From: Lysinibacillus odysseyi 34hs-1 = NBRC 100172
Lineage (GTDB): Bacteria; Bacillota; Bacilli; Bacillales_A; Planococcaceae
Assembly: GCF_001591965.1 (NCBI RefSeq)
Contig: NZ_BCVX01000006.1
Span: forward strand, 186,001-250,000
Length of the DNA: 64,000 nucleotides
Direction of reading: 5' to 3'
Below, piece after piece: positions 36,286-45,210 of this stretch. Both the position numbers and the translations under genes were made by a program. The notes under the pieces are model-generated. The model was not told the DNA's origin. It made no database searches and saw nothing but the letters and a program-made list of their open reading frames with translations. Positions within the stretch are counted from its first letter, which is position 1; each line of letters opens with the position of its first letter.

Positions 36286-37248
36286 TTACAGGTGCTCACC
36301 CATAAATCGGTCCACTGCCTGCCAATACGTATCAGGCGCCACTTTTACAGCTTCTCCGTGACCAGCACCCTCGATAATAAGCTGTTCCTTCTCGCCGGCT
36401 GCCGCATTATAAACATCATCCAGCATCTCAAACGGCACGAATGTATCTTTGTCTCCATGAATGAATAAAATCGGCAGCTGGCTTTTCTTCAGCTGTTCTA
36501 AAGCAGAAGCCTCGTATAAATCATAGCCCGCGCGTATATTCGTAACGGTATTGGCCGCTTGGATAACCGGAAACTCCGGCAGTCCGAATAAATCATCCAA
36601 CTGATAAATAAATACATCACTTACAGATGCATAGCCGCAGTCTTCCACAATGACTTTCACATTATCGGGAAGCTCTTCCCCTGCTGTCATCATCACAGTG
36701 GCTCCGCCCATCGAAATGCCGAATAATGCAATTTCTGCTTTTGCATCCTGCTGAACGACTTCATCGATCCATTCGACCATATCAAGACGGTCATGCCAGC
36801 CCATGCCGATATAATCACCCTCACTATTGCCGTGTCCGCGCAAATCTACCGCCAGCACATTGTAGCCTTGCTCATAGAAATGGCGTATGTACCGAGTCAT
36901 CCCTGCTGCACTGCTTGTATACCCATGTGCCACAATGACCCATTTTGATACTTTGCTTTCCTGCTCATACATATAGCCGGCCAGCTTTAGCTTTAATTTA
37001 TCGTTTGATGTAATCGAAATAGATTCAGTTTGGTGCTCTGCTAAAAATGCTTCATCTGCTGCCGTTGCATCCGCCTCTAAACGTTCATCGATTAACAAGC
37101 TGTCCTCAAGATGCTCATTACCCTCCATAAATTCCTTCTCGTCGTCTGCGTTTAGCGCAAAGTTATAAAAGTAATTCCCTACAGCAAAATACGCCGCAAT
37201 CAGCAAGACAACAATAATACCTAGTATAATGGTTAACTTCTTTTTCAT
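36286..37248 (-). CDS. Membrane-anchored alpha/beta hydrolase
   Basis: This 320-residue protein has one N-terminal membrane anchor (about 5-25) and an alpha/beta-hydrolase domain. It has the oxyanion HGYTSSA, nucleophile elbow GISMGG, acid GDKDTFVP and His in GAGHGEA, so the triad Ser-Asp-His is complete. The ATG at 37248 follows AAGGAGC; an earlier in-frame ATG at 37275 lacks a site. It is probably an extracytoplasmic esterase or lipase-like enzyme of unknown substrate. Confidence 0.87.
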   Translation of the reverse strand: MKKKLTIILGIIVVLLIAAYFAVGNYFYNFALNADDEKEFMEGNEHLEDSLLIDERLEADATAADEAFLAEHQTESISITSNDKLKLKLAGYMYEQESKVSKWVIVAHGYTSSAAGMTRYIRHFYEQGYNVLAVDLRGHGNSEGDYIGMGWHDRLDMVEWIDEVVQQDAKAEIALFGISMGGATVMMTAGEELPDNVKVIVEDCGYASVSDVFIYQLDDLFGLPEFPVIQAANTVTNIRAGYDLYEASALEQLKKSQLPILFIHGDKDTFVPFEMLDDVYNAAAGEKEQLIIEGAGHGEAVKVAPDTYWQAVDRFMGEHL

Positions 37249-37496
37249 ATGATGCTCCTTATCAAAAATTTCCATGTCTTATACCATATTACTAAAATAT
37301 CGAGGAATACACTAGCTGCTATAGAAGGTCGGTACGGAATTGACCCTTGCAACTGGTGTGACAGAGGAAACAATGGCAATTTGACACAAGTAACAACCTA
37401 TTGTTAATATTAAGTTGTTACTTTTATGTCAAACTAATTATACATAGAAGGCAAAAGTTACGGGTCCGTTTAAATTTTTCTAAAGGGGATGTAAAA

Positions 37497-38402
37497 ATGA
37501 CAAAGCTAAAAACGTTAAGCATTACTTTCGGGATTTCTGCTTCATTACTTTTGGGGGCCTGCGGGAATGAGGATGAAAGTAACAGCTCTGCAGAAGGTGC
37601 ATCGAGCATCGGGCAACAGGTTGATTATAAAATTATCGGGATTGAACCCGGAGCTGGATTAACAGGCCTAGCACAAGATACACTGGAGCAATATGAAAAT
37701 CTGGAAGGCTGGACACTTGAGGAAAGCTCTACAGCAGGGATGCTCGGTTCTCTTGAGCAAGCTATCCGCAATGAAGAGCCAATTATCATCACAGGCTGGA
37801 CGCCCCACTGGAAATTTTCCGCCTATGATTTAAAAATCCTCGAAGATCCAAAAGGAACGTTAGGCGGCGCTGAAAATATTAATACACTGGCAAGAAAGGA
37901 TTTAAAAAAGGATTTACCTGATGTCTATACAGTGCTCGATCGTTTCTACTGGGAACCGGAAGATATGGAAAAAGTAATGTATGATGCGCAGGAGGGTGAC
38001 TTTGAGGATGCCGCTGTAAAATGGATCGAAGACAATGAAGAAAAAGTGAAGGAATGGACAGAGGGTATCAAAAAAGCAGACGGAACAGAAGTAGAACTGG
38101 TTTCTACACCATGGGACTCAGAGCGTGCTTCCAGCAGTGTCGTAAAAGCAGTGTTGGAGCAGTTAGGCTATAAAGTGACAGTCACACCAGTAGATCCTGC
38201 TATTATGTTCCAGGCCATTGCCACTGGCGAAGGCGATGCGACGGTAGCGCCGTGGCTGCCGACAACTCATAAGGCGTTTTATGAAAAACATAAGGAAGAT
38301 ATCGTCGATTTAGGTGAAAACCTCGAAGGCACACAAAACGGCTTTGTCGTACCCGCCTATATGGATATTGATTCAATCGAGGAGCTGGAGCCGAAAAAAT
38401 AG
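37497..38402 (+). CDS. Glycine betaine/quaternary amine ABC transporter substrate-binding lipoprotein (OpuAC-like)
   Basis: This 301-residue lipoprotein has lipobox LLGAC with Cys22. The GWTPHWKFSAYDLKILEDPKGTLGG segment is the conserved aromatic betaine-binding region of the OpuAC/ProX type-II fold, and AIATGEGDATVAPWLPTTHKAF supplies the second lobe. It should bind glycine betaine outside the membrane for osmoprotection. No ATPase or permease gene is adjacent, so it must serve a transporter encoded elsewhere. The start follows AAAGGGG. Confidence 0.88.
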   Translation: MTKLKTLSITFGISASLLLGACGNEDESNSSAEGASSIGQQVDYKIIGIEPGAGLTGLAQDTLEQYENLEGWTLEESSTAGMLGSLEQAIRNEEPIIITGWTPHWKFSAYDLKILEDPKGTLGGAENINTLARKDLKKDLPDVYTVLDRFYWEPEDMEKVMYDAQEGDFEDAAVKWIEDNEEKVKEWTEGIKKADGTEVELVSTPWDSERASSSVVKAVLEQLGYKVTVTPVDPAIMFQAIATGEGDATVAPWLPTTHKAFYEKHKEDIVDLGENLEGTQNGFVVPAYMDIDSIEELEPKK

Positions 38403-38456
38403 TTTTTTAATTTGCCATGAAAACGGCCAACTTGATTATTGATCTTCTCAGAAAAA

Positions 38457-38500
38457 AAGCGTATTCGACTGACAATAACGAATACGCTTCTTTTTCTTTT
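38457..38500 (+). terminator. Terminator of the betaine-binding protein gene
   Basis: AAGCGTATTCG at 38457 and CGAATACGCTT at 38479 form a perfect 11-bp stem followed by CTTTTTCTTTT. Confidence 0.9.
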
Positions 38501-38525
38501 GTATCTTAATGATTGGTGATAGACA

Positions 38526-38717
38526 TTACTGACATCTTTCACACATTACATTGTTCGCTGTTCTTGCAATTGTATAATCTAATCTTCCTACTAGCATAGC
38601 TTTTTCAGAAGGCATTGTTATAGTAGCATTAAATCTTTCGCCTTCTTCAATTTCCCTGCCACAAACAGTGCAAATTAATTGCTTAGATGAAAATGCATCC
38701 TTTATTTTATCTAACAA
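38526..38717 (-). CDS. Small zinc-ribbon protein
   Basis: These 63 residues contain two CxxC pairs (CTVC at about 16-19 and CERC at the end), which would bind one zinc ion. The frame opens with TTG at 38717 preceded by GGGGGG; no ATG lies nearby. The function is unknown. Confidence 0.6.
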   Translation of the reverse strand: MLDKIKDAFSSKQLICTVCGREIEEGERFNATITMPSEKAMLVGRLDYTIARTANNVMCERCQ

Positions 38718-38756
38718 TTTTTCCAGCCCCCCTTCTACCTTCCCCTTTTACTGTAT

Positions 38757-40196
38757 TTACTGGTTTGCGCGCAATGTATTCATACGGTCGGTCCATTCTT
38801 GAACCCGCTTGATAATTTGCTGGCGTTTTTCTTCATTTTCCTCCATTTTGTGCAAATCTAATTGCTTACGGATTTCCAAAACAGCAGCCGCCTTATCTTC
38901 AATAAGAGTTTTTATCTCCTCATAGGTCTCATTCGTAATCATTTTTTGTGCTCTCATTATATTAATCGCTTCATAAAAACGGCTTTTTTCATTTAAGCCG
39001 GCATAATAAATTTTATCGGCCAATTTTGTACGCTCTGTCATCTCGTCATAGCTCTGCCCCCATTGCTTTATCAATGAGTTAGATTTGCTTGCTACCTCCT
39101 GAAAAGAGGGAACCCATGCTTTTTTGATGGAATTATTCAGCTCTTCAACCGTTTTTGCGGATATATATTCGCCGTTTCCTGCAGCAGCCACTTCCTTGAG
39201 AGCATTTTCCCCAGCTTGATCGACATCAAAGCCGATAATGTTTACTGTGCGATTTGCATTCTCTGCTGCAAAAGCTTTTGCCTCGGCTACAGGATCGCCA
39301 TCACATGTCTCCGCACCATCACTGATGATGTAGAGGGTGACATTTTCTGAGGAGCCAGCCATCTTCTCCTTGGCAGCTTTTATCGCATTTCCAATTGGCG
39401 TCCATCCCTTTGCCTCGACATTTGCCACCGCTTGCGTAAACTTCTCTGCCTCAAAAGGCTGGGAAGGATACACTTCTTCAATAGTTGTGCAGGATAACTC
39501 CTTATCCTCACTATTTTGTGATCCGGCATGACCATAAACCATTAATGACACATCATTGGTATTTCCTATCGTATTCGCAAAACGAATGGCAGCCGTTTTC
39601 GCAATACCCATTTTTTGCTGTCCTTCCACATTTAAAAGCATACTTGAGCTTGCATCCAAAAGGATCACTGCTTTTCCCGGGTCAACTGCATTTTCTCCCT
39701 GTTCCATTTCGCCTGGCTCAGGCAAATAAGGCTCATACCAATCCACAGTGAATTCATTTAATTCGTTTATTGCTTGATTATAAGCATGACTGCCAATATA
39801 AAAATGCAGGGCTTTAAAGATGGCCTCTGGATCTTGAGTTGCCTCGGACACAGACGTTAACTTTTCTGTTAATGGCTGTTCATAATCCCCAAGTCCAAAA
39901 TTCCCCCAAGATTGCTTCGTCTCCTCTGCATAAGAGATATCCTCAGTAAATATTCCTCCCGTTTGTGCAGCCAGTTCCTCTTCTGTTTCCGGCACTAAAA
40001 AGCTTTCAATTCCTTTAAGCTCTTCACCCCAGCTGGCAGCTCCCTTTACAGTTTCCTCTTCCATATTCTCGCTTTCCGGCACAGCTGTTTCCGCAGCAGC
40101 ATCTTCTGTCGAATTAGCCTGGTCTTCAGTTTCCCCGCTGCCCGAACATCCGCCAAGCAAAAGAAAAATTAAAAGTCCAAATACCCTTTTTTCCAT
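38757..40196 (-). CDS. von Willebrand factor A domain lipoprotein
   Basis: This 479-residue lipoprotein has lipobox LLGGC (Cys17), an acidic Glu/Thr/Ser-rich linker, and a vWA domain. The metal-ion-dependent adhesion site DASSS lies at 181-185 and the ISDGAETCDG loop later. A charged coiled-coil-like C-terminus (about 385-479) ends the protein. It is likely surface-exposed and involved in metal-dependent protein binding. No partner gene is adjacent. It marks the left border of the toxin-immunity array. Confidence 0.85.
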   Translation of the reverse strand: MEKRVFGLLIFLLLGGCSGSGETEDQANSTEDAAAETAVPESENMEEETVKGAASWGEELKGIESFLVPETEEELAAQTGGIFTEDISYAEETKQSWGNFGLGDYEQPLTEKLTSVSEATQDPEAIFKALHFYIGSHAYNQAINELNEFTVDWYEPYLPEPGEMEQGENAVDPGKAVILLDASSSMLLNVEGQQKMGIAKTAAIRFANTIGNTNDVSLMVYGHAGSQNSEDKELSCTTIEEVYPSQPFEAEKFTQAVANVEAKGWTPIGNAIKAAKEKMAGSSENVTLYIISDGAETCDGDPVAEAKAFAAENANRTVNIIGFDVDQAGENALKEVAAAGNGEYISAKTVEELNNSIKKAWVPSFQEVASKSNSLIKQWGQSYDEMTERTKLADKIYYAGLNEKSRFYEAINIMRAQKMITNETYEEIKTLIEDKAAAVLEIRKQLDLHKMEENEEKRQQIIKRVQEWTDRMNTLRANQ

Positions 40197-40600
40197 TTTT
40201 TTATCTACCTGCCAATCATTCTCTTTTCCACTAGTATAACAAAAAGAAAGAAATGAAAAATGACAAGAATGATATTCACGGTTTAATAAGCCCGTTAGTA
40301 TTACTACGATGGGCCTTTCTTCTTAATTCTTATTAACAATCGGAAAAAGGCAGCCATTCTATATAACAATCGATGTTTTCTTTAATTCTCTCTCACCTTT
40401 GCTCATTCAGCGAACAGGTCCTAGTTTTGTTCTACCTCAGGCTTCTTCATTCTCTTCTGCTATGTAATAGGTTAGATATTATTGATTTTGTCCTTATATG
40501 CTTTTAAGACTTTTATGTTTAATAGAGCATATATGTTATTTGTTGAATAATGAATCCACTGGGCAGCTTCATCACATCATGGAAAATATCTCATACTATC
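40197..40600. other. 404-bp gap at the array border
   Basis: The only structure seen is an imperfect hairpin near 40288-40313 (GCCCGT and ACGATGGGC) followed by CTTTCTTCTT. No gene, tail remnant or promoter was found. Confidence 0.45.
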
Positions 40601-40939
40601 TTATGAATACCACTCGTCTTCAGAGAATTTCTCATCATCTTCACCAGGCTTTAAATTGTTTATGTCTATGAACCTTTTTATTTCTGACCTAAACAACACC
40701 AGATCCTTACTCCCAACCACAAAACCCCTATGGTCATTCCAGCTTTTATCAACCTCTAAATTTATATCCATCTCCTGACACCATTCAATAAAATCAAACA
40801 TGAGCATTGTAAAACAAACGTTAACATTATGAAGCAAAACCCAAATACCTATTCGCCCATCTCCAAAATCTTGTTGTCGTAATTTTAAATCTCCATCCAG
40901 GAACCACTTAGTATGCTGATGTTGCTTTTCCTTAAACAT
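40601..40939 (-). CDS. Probable immunity protein, unknown family
   Basis: This 112-residue protein has WFLDGDLKLRQQDFGDGRIGIWVLLHN near the N-terminus and an acidic C-terminus. It lies 14 bp after the pentapeptide immunity gene and is the last gene of the array. The start has AGGAGT 11 bp upstream. The role is by context only. Confidence 0.55.
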   Translation of the reverse strand: MFKEKQHQHTKWFLDGDLKLRQQDFGDGRIGIWVLLHNVNVCFTMLMFDFIEWCQEMDINLEVDKSWNDHRGFVVGSKDLVLFRSEIKRFIDINNLKPGEDDEKFSEDEWYS

Positions 40940-40953
40940 TAATTTGTATACTC

Positions 40954-41568
40954 CTATTCATTATCTAAGCTTTTATTTTGCAACCATTTTATAGCTTCTT
41001 CATCTGTTAGAATGATTGGTTTTTCTACAGTTCCGATATTGATGCTTTTAATAAACGCCTCTTCTAACCCTCGAACCCCTGTTAGTTTAGCTCCTTTCAG
41101 CAAAACTTTTTCAAATGTCGATTTGCTTACATCAGCATTTTGAAGATTAGCATTGCGGAAATCTACTTCATCAAAAAGAGCGCCCACTAATATTGCATTG
41201 CTTAAATTTGCATTATTAAATATAGTTTCAATACAATCAGTTCTAGCAAATCTTGTGTTTTGAAGATTTGCATTTGTAAAGTTGACATAAGAAACATTGG
41301 CCTTATAGAAATCAGCATTTACTAAATTTGTATTTTTAAATGTTGATGAACACAACAATGATGAGGACATGTCCATATTACATAGATTCATCCCGTCAAA
41401 TTTACATTCTGTCAAAAATGCTTGGTCTAAAGGATATCCTGTTAGATCAAAGTCTCGGAAATCTATTTCATCAACGCCCAGCTTTTCCCCTCGCTTCCCT
41501 ATAGATTCAATCCAAACTCGATGTAATTTTAAACGTTCTATTATCTCTACACGGTTAAATATTTCCAA
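40954..41568 (-). CDS. Pentapeptide-repeat immunity-type protein
   Basis: These 204 residues carry about twelve A(D/N)LxN/F-type pentapeptide repeats between residues 35 and 165 (for example NLVNADFYKANVSYVNFTNA), which form a right-handed quadrilateral beta-helix. The frame opens with TTG after AAAGGAGT. A toxin C-terminal remnant ends 16 bp upstream of the start codon, marking this as its cognate immunity gene. A second pentapeptide immunity gene lies at 60398. Confidence 0.8.
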   Translation of the reverse strand: MEIFNRVEIIERLKLHRVWIESIGKRGEKLGVDEIDFRDFDLTGYPLDQAFLTECKFDGMNLCNMDMSSSLLCSSTFKNTNLVNADFYKANVSYVNFTNANLQNTRFARTDCIETIFNNANLSNAILVGALFDEVDFRNANLQNADVSKSTFEKVLLKGAKLTGVRGLEEAFIKSINIGTVEKPIILTDEEAIKWLQNKSLDNE

Positions 41569-41583
41569 TTATCAGCAACTCCT

Positions 41584-41673
41584 TTATGGATACCAGGTAA
41601 CTGGACTGCCCCAATCCATGCCTTCCTTCTGCCCGGGCATTGCAGCCTAAAATAATTCCCCTGAGTTCAGTAT
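41584..41673 (-). pseudogene. Toxin C-terminal tail remnant
   Basis: In one minus-strand frame the sequence reads ...GMDWGSPVTWYP-stop, a typical last strand of secreted nuclease toxins, with an in-frame TAG just before it. It ends 16 bp before the pentapeptide immunity start. The DNA from 41641 to 41730 is also similar to 43862-43950. Confidence 0.55.
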
Positions 41674-41687
41674 CCTCTCTTAAAACA

Positions 41688-41724
41688 AAAAGCCCCTGTT
41701 GCTTATTAAACAATCAAGTGCTTT
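41688..41724 (-). terminator. Array hairpin, family 1
   Basis: On the minus strand AAAGCACTTGATTG... returns as CAGGGGCTTTTTG, with imperfect pairing and a T-run. It is nearly identical to the hairpin at 43900-43937. Confidence 0.6.
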
Positions 41725-41795
41725 AGCGTAACTCATTAACCATTCTACCTTTTCATTAAATGCTTTTTTCCAATTGTAATTATATAACGCGTAAT

Positions 41796-42347
41796 TTAAT
41801 GGAATTCAATATATTCACTATTAATTGAATCTGATAACCAAACATCAGCATTCCCTTTGTAAAAGGAAATACCATTCATAAATGCCAGCTTAGCTTTAAT
41901 TCTTAATATAACAGGTTTTTCGTCTCTTCTCTTTCCTACTTCATAAGCAGTATTTTCATCTACCGACAAATGAACATATTGTCTTTCCTGTGGTAACAAT
42001 CCTTTTTCCTTAATCGACTCAACAAACCGCCTAGCTGTTCCATGATATAAATGCTCTGGAGGCTCTGCTATTTCTTTTTTTATAGGGGAAGGTATTGTAT
42101 GGCCATATAAGGCTCTAATCTTTCCGCCAACTAGTTCGTGACGTTTCTTGTCAGCGGCTTGTATCATGCTTAGTAAATCGTTAAGCTCTATAGATGCCCA
42201 TTTATTATTTTCTTTTAGTGCTTTAAGAAGCTCTTGAACATCCACCCACCCATTTTCGTCCAAAACCAAGCCGTATTCGGAAGGTGCATGTCTTAATGCA
42301 TAAGACACTTCTTTACTCAACTCTCGATAGTTAATAGTTATCACCAC
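41796..42347 (-). CDS. kptA: RNA 2'-phosphotransferase, KptA/Tpt1 family
   Basis: This 183-residue enzyme has the Tpt1 order of motifs: LSKEVSYALRHAP (Arg-His), GWVDVQELL, KIRALYGH (Arg), LYHGTARR, and YVHLSVDENTAYEVGKRR with the last Arg. Tpt1/KptA removes an internal RNA 2'-phosphate with NAD, making ADP-ribose-cyclic phosphate. It lies 11 bp after a SUKH immunity gene inside the array, so it may repair RNA damaged by a toxin; that is inference. The frame opens with GTG; a second GTG follows at once. Confidence 0.85.
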   Translation of the reverse strand: MVITINYRELSKEVSYALRHAPSEYGLVLDENGWVDVQELLKALKENNKWASIELNDLLSMIQAADKKRHELVGGKIRALYGHTIPSPIKKEIAEPPEHLYHGTARRFVESIKEKGLLPQERQYVHLSVDENTAYEVGKRRDEKPVILRIKAKLAFMNGISFYKGNADVWLSDSINSEYIEFH

Positions 42348-42358
42348 CCCAGGATTGT

Positions 42359-42712
42359 TTATCTGTTACGCTCTATAAGCTCATTAACCGCTTCTTGCAG
42401 CCATTCCCATATGTCCTCATAAGTTCTTCTCTGTTCATAGCCACGCGATGCAAAGTCATGAATTATTTGAACCTTTTCAGGCTCCCTTACATCAAAACAG
42501 GCAATATCATCATCGTCGTCTCTTCTAGCGAACGGTACTAAATATCGTTCAGGATATCTTTGCCTTAAACCTGCTAATCTCTTTAAGGCTTGTTCTTCAC
42601 TCATCATATACCAGTAATCAAAGTCAACTAAATTCAGCTCAATAATTTTGGTGTATGATTCTGGATATTGGAAGCCTTTCTCTATAAACTCTTCTGGTAC
42701 CTTCTTTATCAT
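42359..42712 (-). CDS. SUKH (SMI1/KNR4) immunity protein
   Basis: These 117 residues include YPESYTKIIELNLVDFDYWYMM, then YLVPFARRDDDDDIACFD, the SUKH strand that reads out solvent-exposed acidic loops, and a C-terminal WEWLQEAVNELI helix. It is transcribed with kptA (11 bp apart). Confidence 0.75.
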   Translation of the reverse strand: MIKKVPEEFIEKGFQYPESYTKIIELNLVDFDYWYMMSEEQALKRLAGLRQRYPERYLVPFARRDDDDDIACFDVREPEKVQIIHDFASRGYEQRRTYEDIWEWLQEAVNELIERNR

Positions 42713-42736
42713 TTTATCTTTTTCCTCTCAACTGAA

Positions 42737-42773
42737 CCAAAACCTTGAAAGGTATATAAAGCCCTTCAAAGTA
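42737..42773 (-). terminator. Array hairpin, family 2
   Basis: On the minus strand CTTTGAAGG...CCTTTCAAGG is followed by TTTT. The right arm AAACCTTGAAAGG (plus strand) is shared with the hairpins at 50614 and 61573 and with 51400-51412. Confidence 0.6.
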
Positions 42774-42783
42774 AGACAAAATA

Positions 42784-43146
42784 TTAATCTGTATCTTTTA
42801 CATCTTGTTTTGCTAATTCAAGAGCTACTGCCAATTTAATTTGTTTTTGCTTACTTAGACCTTGTAAATAGTGAGTAATAGATTCAACTTTAATAATTGG
42901 CTCTATTTCCTCATTAAATCGATCTAACTCTATCTCCAAGATAATATTTTCATTGATTAATAACTTATAAATATCCTCACCTTGCTCAGGGATCCAATCA
43001 ATAATATAAGCTACTTTCATTTCTGGATATAAACTTCTTATCACTTCAAGTAATTTTTTATTATCTTCACTATTGAAAAGTGCTTTATTCGATTTCACAA
43101 GCTGTTTTCTCATATCTTGTTCTGTTTTACTACCGATTAGCTTCAC
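42784..43146 (-). CDS. Probable immunity protein, unknown family
   Basis: This 120-residue protein has LEVIRSLYPEMKVAYIIDWIPEQGEDIYKLLI in its middle and a helical, lysine-rich end. The frame opens with GTG after GGAAGCG. No toxin tail was found upstream in the 97-bp spacer. The role is inferred from the array context. Confidence 0.6.
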   Translation of the reverse strand: MKLIGSKTEQDMRKQLVKSNKALFNSEDNKKLLEVIRSLYPEMKVAYIIDWIPEQGEDIYKLLINENIILEIELDRFNEEIEPIIKVESITHYLQGLSKQKQIKLAVALELAKQDVKDTD

Positions 43147-43243
43147 GCTTTTCGCTTCCTTTATCCACTATTTTATTACCCAGGCATAACTGTCACTAAA
43201 TTGCTCCGACTACTGTCAGATCAAAACAGGCGTATTTTACAAT

Positions 43244-43750
43244 TTATTTTTCTATTTCTAGTATCAAATTTTCCAAATTCAAAATATCTTTATTATCCTT
43301 ATTATTTAACACTCTTAATTCTTCGATATATAGTTTGGTCTTATTCACTGCCTCTGTTTTGAGATCCCCATAACTAACCTGTTTATCCTTCCAATACTGA
43401 TAAATTAAATTAGGCATTTCTTTCATTTCTATTGCCCCACTTCCTTCAGGTTTATCAGCAGTAACTTTACTTATTTTCACTATATTTTTTTCTTTTTTTA
43501 GTTCAATCCAAATCTTTGGTTTTTCAATATCACTAATTAAGGTATAGCTTTCCGTCTTCAACATTAATATCGCTTTTAAAAGATAATATAACCACCAATA
43601 AATAGATACCGAAAATTCATCGATATTTTCGGGTATGAAAATGCCGTAAGTTTCATTATCAATTTTAAATTGAAAATACCCATCTGCCCCGTTGAGCTCC
43701 ATTTCCTCTACATTCTCATTTTCAAATATTTTATAACTAATTTTGAACAT
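43244..43750 (-). CDS. Probable immunity protein, unknown family
   Basis: This 168-residue protein has beta-rich first half strands, an aromatic segment IYWWLYYLLKAILML and an acidic helical end. A toxin-tail remnant ends 12 bp upstream of its ATG. The family is not recognised. Confidence 0.65.
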   Translation of the reverse strand: MFKISYKIFENENVEEMELNGADGYFQFKIDNETYGIFIPENIDEFSVSIYWWLYYLLKAILMLKTESYTLISDIEKPKIWIELKKEKNIVKISKVTADKPEGSGAIEMKEMPNLIYQYWKDKQVSYGDLKTEAVNKTKLYIEELRVLNNKDNKDILNLENLILEIEK

Positions 43751-43761
43751 CTTTTCCCACC

Positions 43762-43908
43762 CTATTTAGTTATTTTTCTCATATCTTCAACTATAAGCTT
43801 GTGTCTTCCATAGGAAAAAATCAAATGCATACTTGGCATATGTTGCTCATCCGTGTGGCGTAGAATAATTCCCCATATTTTAGTATCTTCTCTTAGAAGA
43901 AAAAGCAC
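43762..43908 (-). pseudogene. Toxin C-terminal tail remnant
   Basis: An open frame of 48 codons beginning within the hairpin at 43900 reads ...LREDTKIWGIIL... and ends ...VEDMRKITK-stop just before the 43750 start codon. The opening (LREDT..GIIL) recurs at 41641-41710 in a decayed copy. It has no ribosome binding site, so it looks like a left-over 3' end rather than a gene. Confidence 0.5.
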
Positions 43909-43937
43909 TAATTGCTTATTAAACAATCAAGTGCTTT
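43900..43937 (-). terminator. Array hairpin, family 1
   Basis: On the minus strand AAAGCACTTGATTG returns as GCAATTAGTGCTTT and is followed by TTCTTC. It is the cleanest copy of the family. Confidence 0.7.
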
Positions 43938-44067
43938 AGCGTTGTGTTATAATGCCAAAAATCCGTAATACTCTAATTGGCTATCAGTGAAAAGTATTCC
44001 GAAGAGGGTTACCCCCTATAACTCGCTATTTTATCTTTTTGACTTTTCACCGCAGTTTCTTTAAATT

Positions 44068-44304
44068 TTACCAGCCAATTTCTGCGGCTAATTGTAAGAG
44101 TAATTTCCTATCAAAGTCATCTAAGGTTTGATACATGAAAATGTCCTCCATATTTTCACCTAGCTTTTGTAGAGTTACAATTGCTAGATCACCAATCTTA
44201 TAATATCCTAATAGTTTATCTTATGTGTTCCGTTTTAAAGACAAATCGTATAGTTTTTTTATCACATTTTCGTTGTATACTCCCTGCTTACCATTAGTGG
44301 CCAT
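44068..44304 (-). pseudogene. Immunity-type pseudogene with one in-frame stop
   Basis: From an ATG at 44304 the frame encodes MATNGKQGVYNENVIKKLYD..., is broken by TAA at 44221-44223, and resumes as DKLLGYYKIGDLAIVTLQKL... to a proper stop at 44068. The helical, 78-residue product would be like other array proteins. A single nonsense change suggests recent loss. Confidence 0.65.
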
Positions 44305-44564
44305 AACATGGTATAAAATTATAGGATTCTTTTTGTAGCTTTAGAATAAAGTTTGATTAAAAACAACCCACAGACCCATATTTTAAGTTAAATTAAAAGA
44401 GCCCTTTTTGAAAAAAATCTGTTCAAAACGGGTTAATTCTTTGCGAAACAATGTATCATTTTCATAAAAAGTTTGATCATTTTCTACCTGCATTACTCCA
44501 TAAACACGAACGATTGTTGGGGAGTGACTTCATTACCCTTTTCCCCTCTGCTTTTTGGCTTTTA

Positions 44565-44921
44565 TTATCTATTCTCTATTAAAGTAATTTCTTTTGCTTC
44601 TAAAATCCGACTGTTTATATCTTCAGTCAATTTTTTCTGTTCTTTGAGAAAAACACTAACAACATCATTTTGTTGTAAATCGTTAATTGTTATTTCTTCA
44701 CCATTATCAGACTTGATTAAGGTGTCATCTGTTATTTTTACTTTACAAGAATAACCAATGTCATCATTACTTTTAATGTTTTTTTCTCTTGTAACATAAT
44801 TTGAACAAATTATTTCCAAGGTGTCCTTTTCTATATTAGTTATTTCACCGTTAATTGAAGAAACTTCTTTTGAACAAGCGCTTAAACAAATTAAACAAAA
44901 AATTAAAGCAAGTCTTTTCAT
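44565..44921 (-). CDS. Small lipoprotein, possibly OB-fold (DUF3221-like)
   Basis: This 118-residue protein has a signal peptide and lipobox LSACS (Cys16), then a compact beta-rich domain beginning INGEITNIEKDTLEI with VKITDDTLIKSDNGEEI and NDLQQNDVVSVFL. This is the pattern of small OB-fold lipoproteins such as DUF3221. Such surface lipoproteins in immunity loci might block toxin entry; that is speculation. The start follows GGAGTG. Confidence 0.7.
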   Translation of the reverse strand: MKRLALIFCLICLSACSKEVSSINGEITNIEKDTLEIICSNYVTREKNIKSNDDIGYSCKVKITDDTLIKSDNGEEITINDLQQNDVVSVFLKEQKKLTEDINSRILEAKEITLIENR

Positions 44922-44958
44922 AAAGCACTCCTTTCGTCAACTATAATTTAAAGGGGTA

Positions 44959-45038
44959 AAAAGGTGCTCCCTTTTTTCAAACAGTATAACTTTATTTTAA
45001 ACGGTACAGCTTTTTTATAAACGATATGACTCTATTTC
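44959..45038. repeat. Four tandem 20-bp repeats
   Basis: Units start at 44959, 44979, 44999 and 45019 with consensus near AAACGGTATAACTTTATTTT. The last unit overlaps the 3' end of the tiny frame at 45015. Each unit ends in a T-rich stretch on the plus strand. Confidence 0.7.
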
Positions 45039-45119
45039 AAATCTACACTTTTCAACTAATAAATTTTCTAATTCATCAACCAAACAGTTGCCGCTATTGA
45101 TTTTATCTACTAGATTCAT
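45015..45119 (-). CDS. 34-residue frame with strong ribosome binding site
   Basis: The frame reads MNLVDKINSGNCLVDELENLL... and has AAAGGAGC 8 bp upstream, better than most array genes. It may be a small immunity gene or the surviving start of a larger one; an in-frame ATG exists at 45164. The family is not recognised. Confidence 0.4.
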   Translation of the reverse strand: MNLVDKINSGNCLVDELENLLVEKCRFEIESYRL

Positions 45120-45210
45120 AGAGTGTGCTCCTTTTCCCTCGTATGTAATTAAAGTCCTTTTCATTTGTGGGTAATTACTTGTCATTCAATTTGCTTTCGG
45201 AAAGGCAGCC

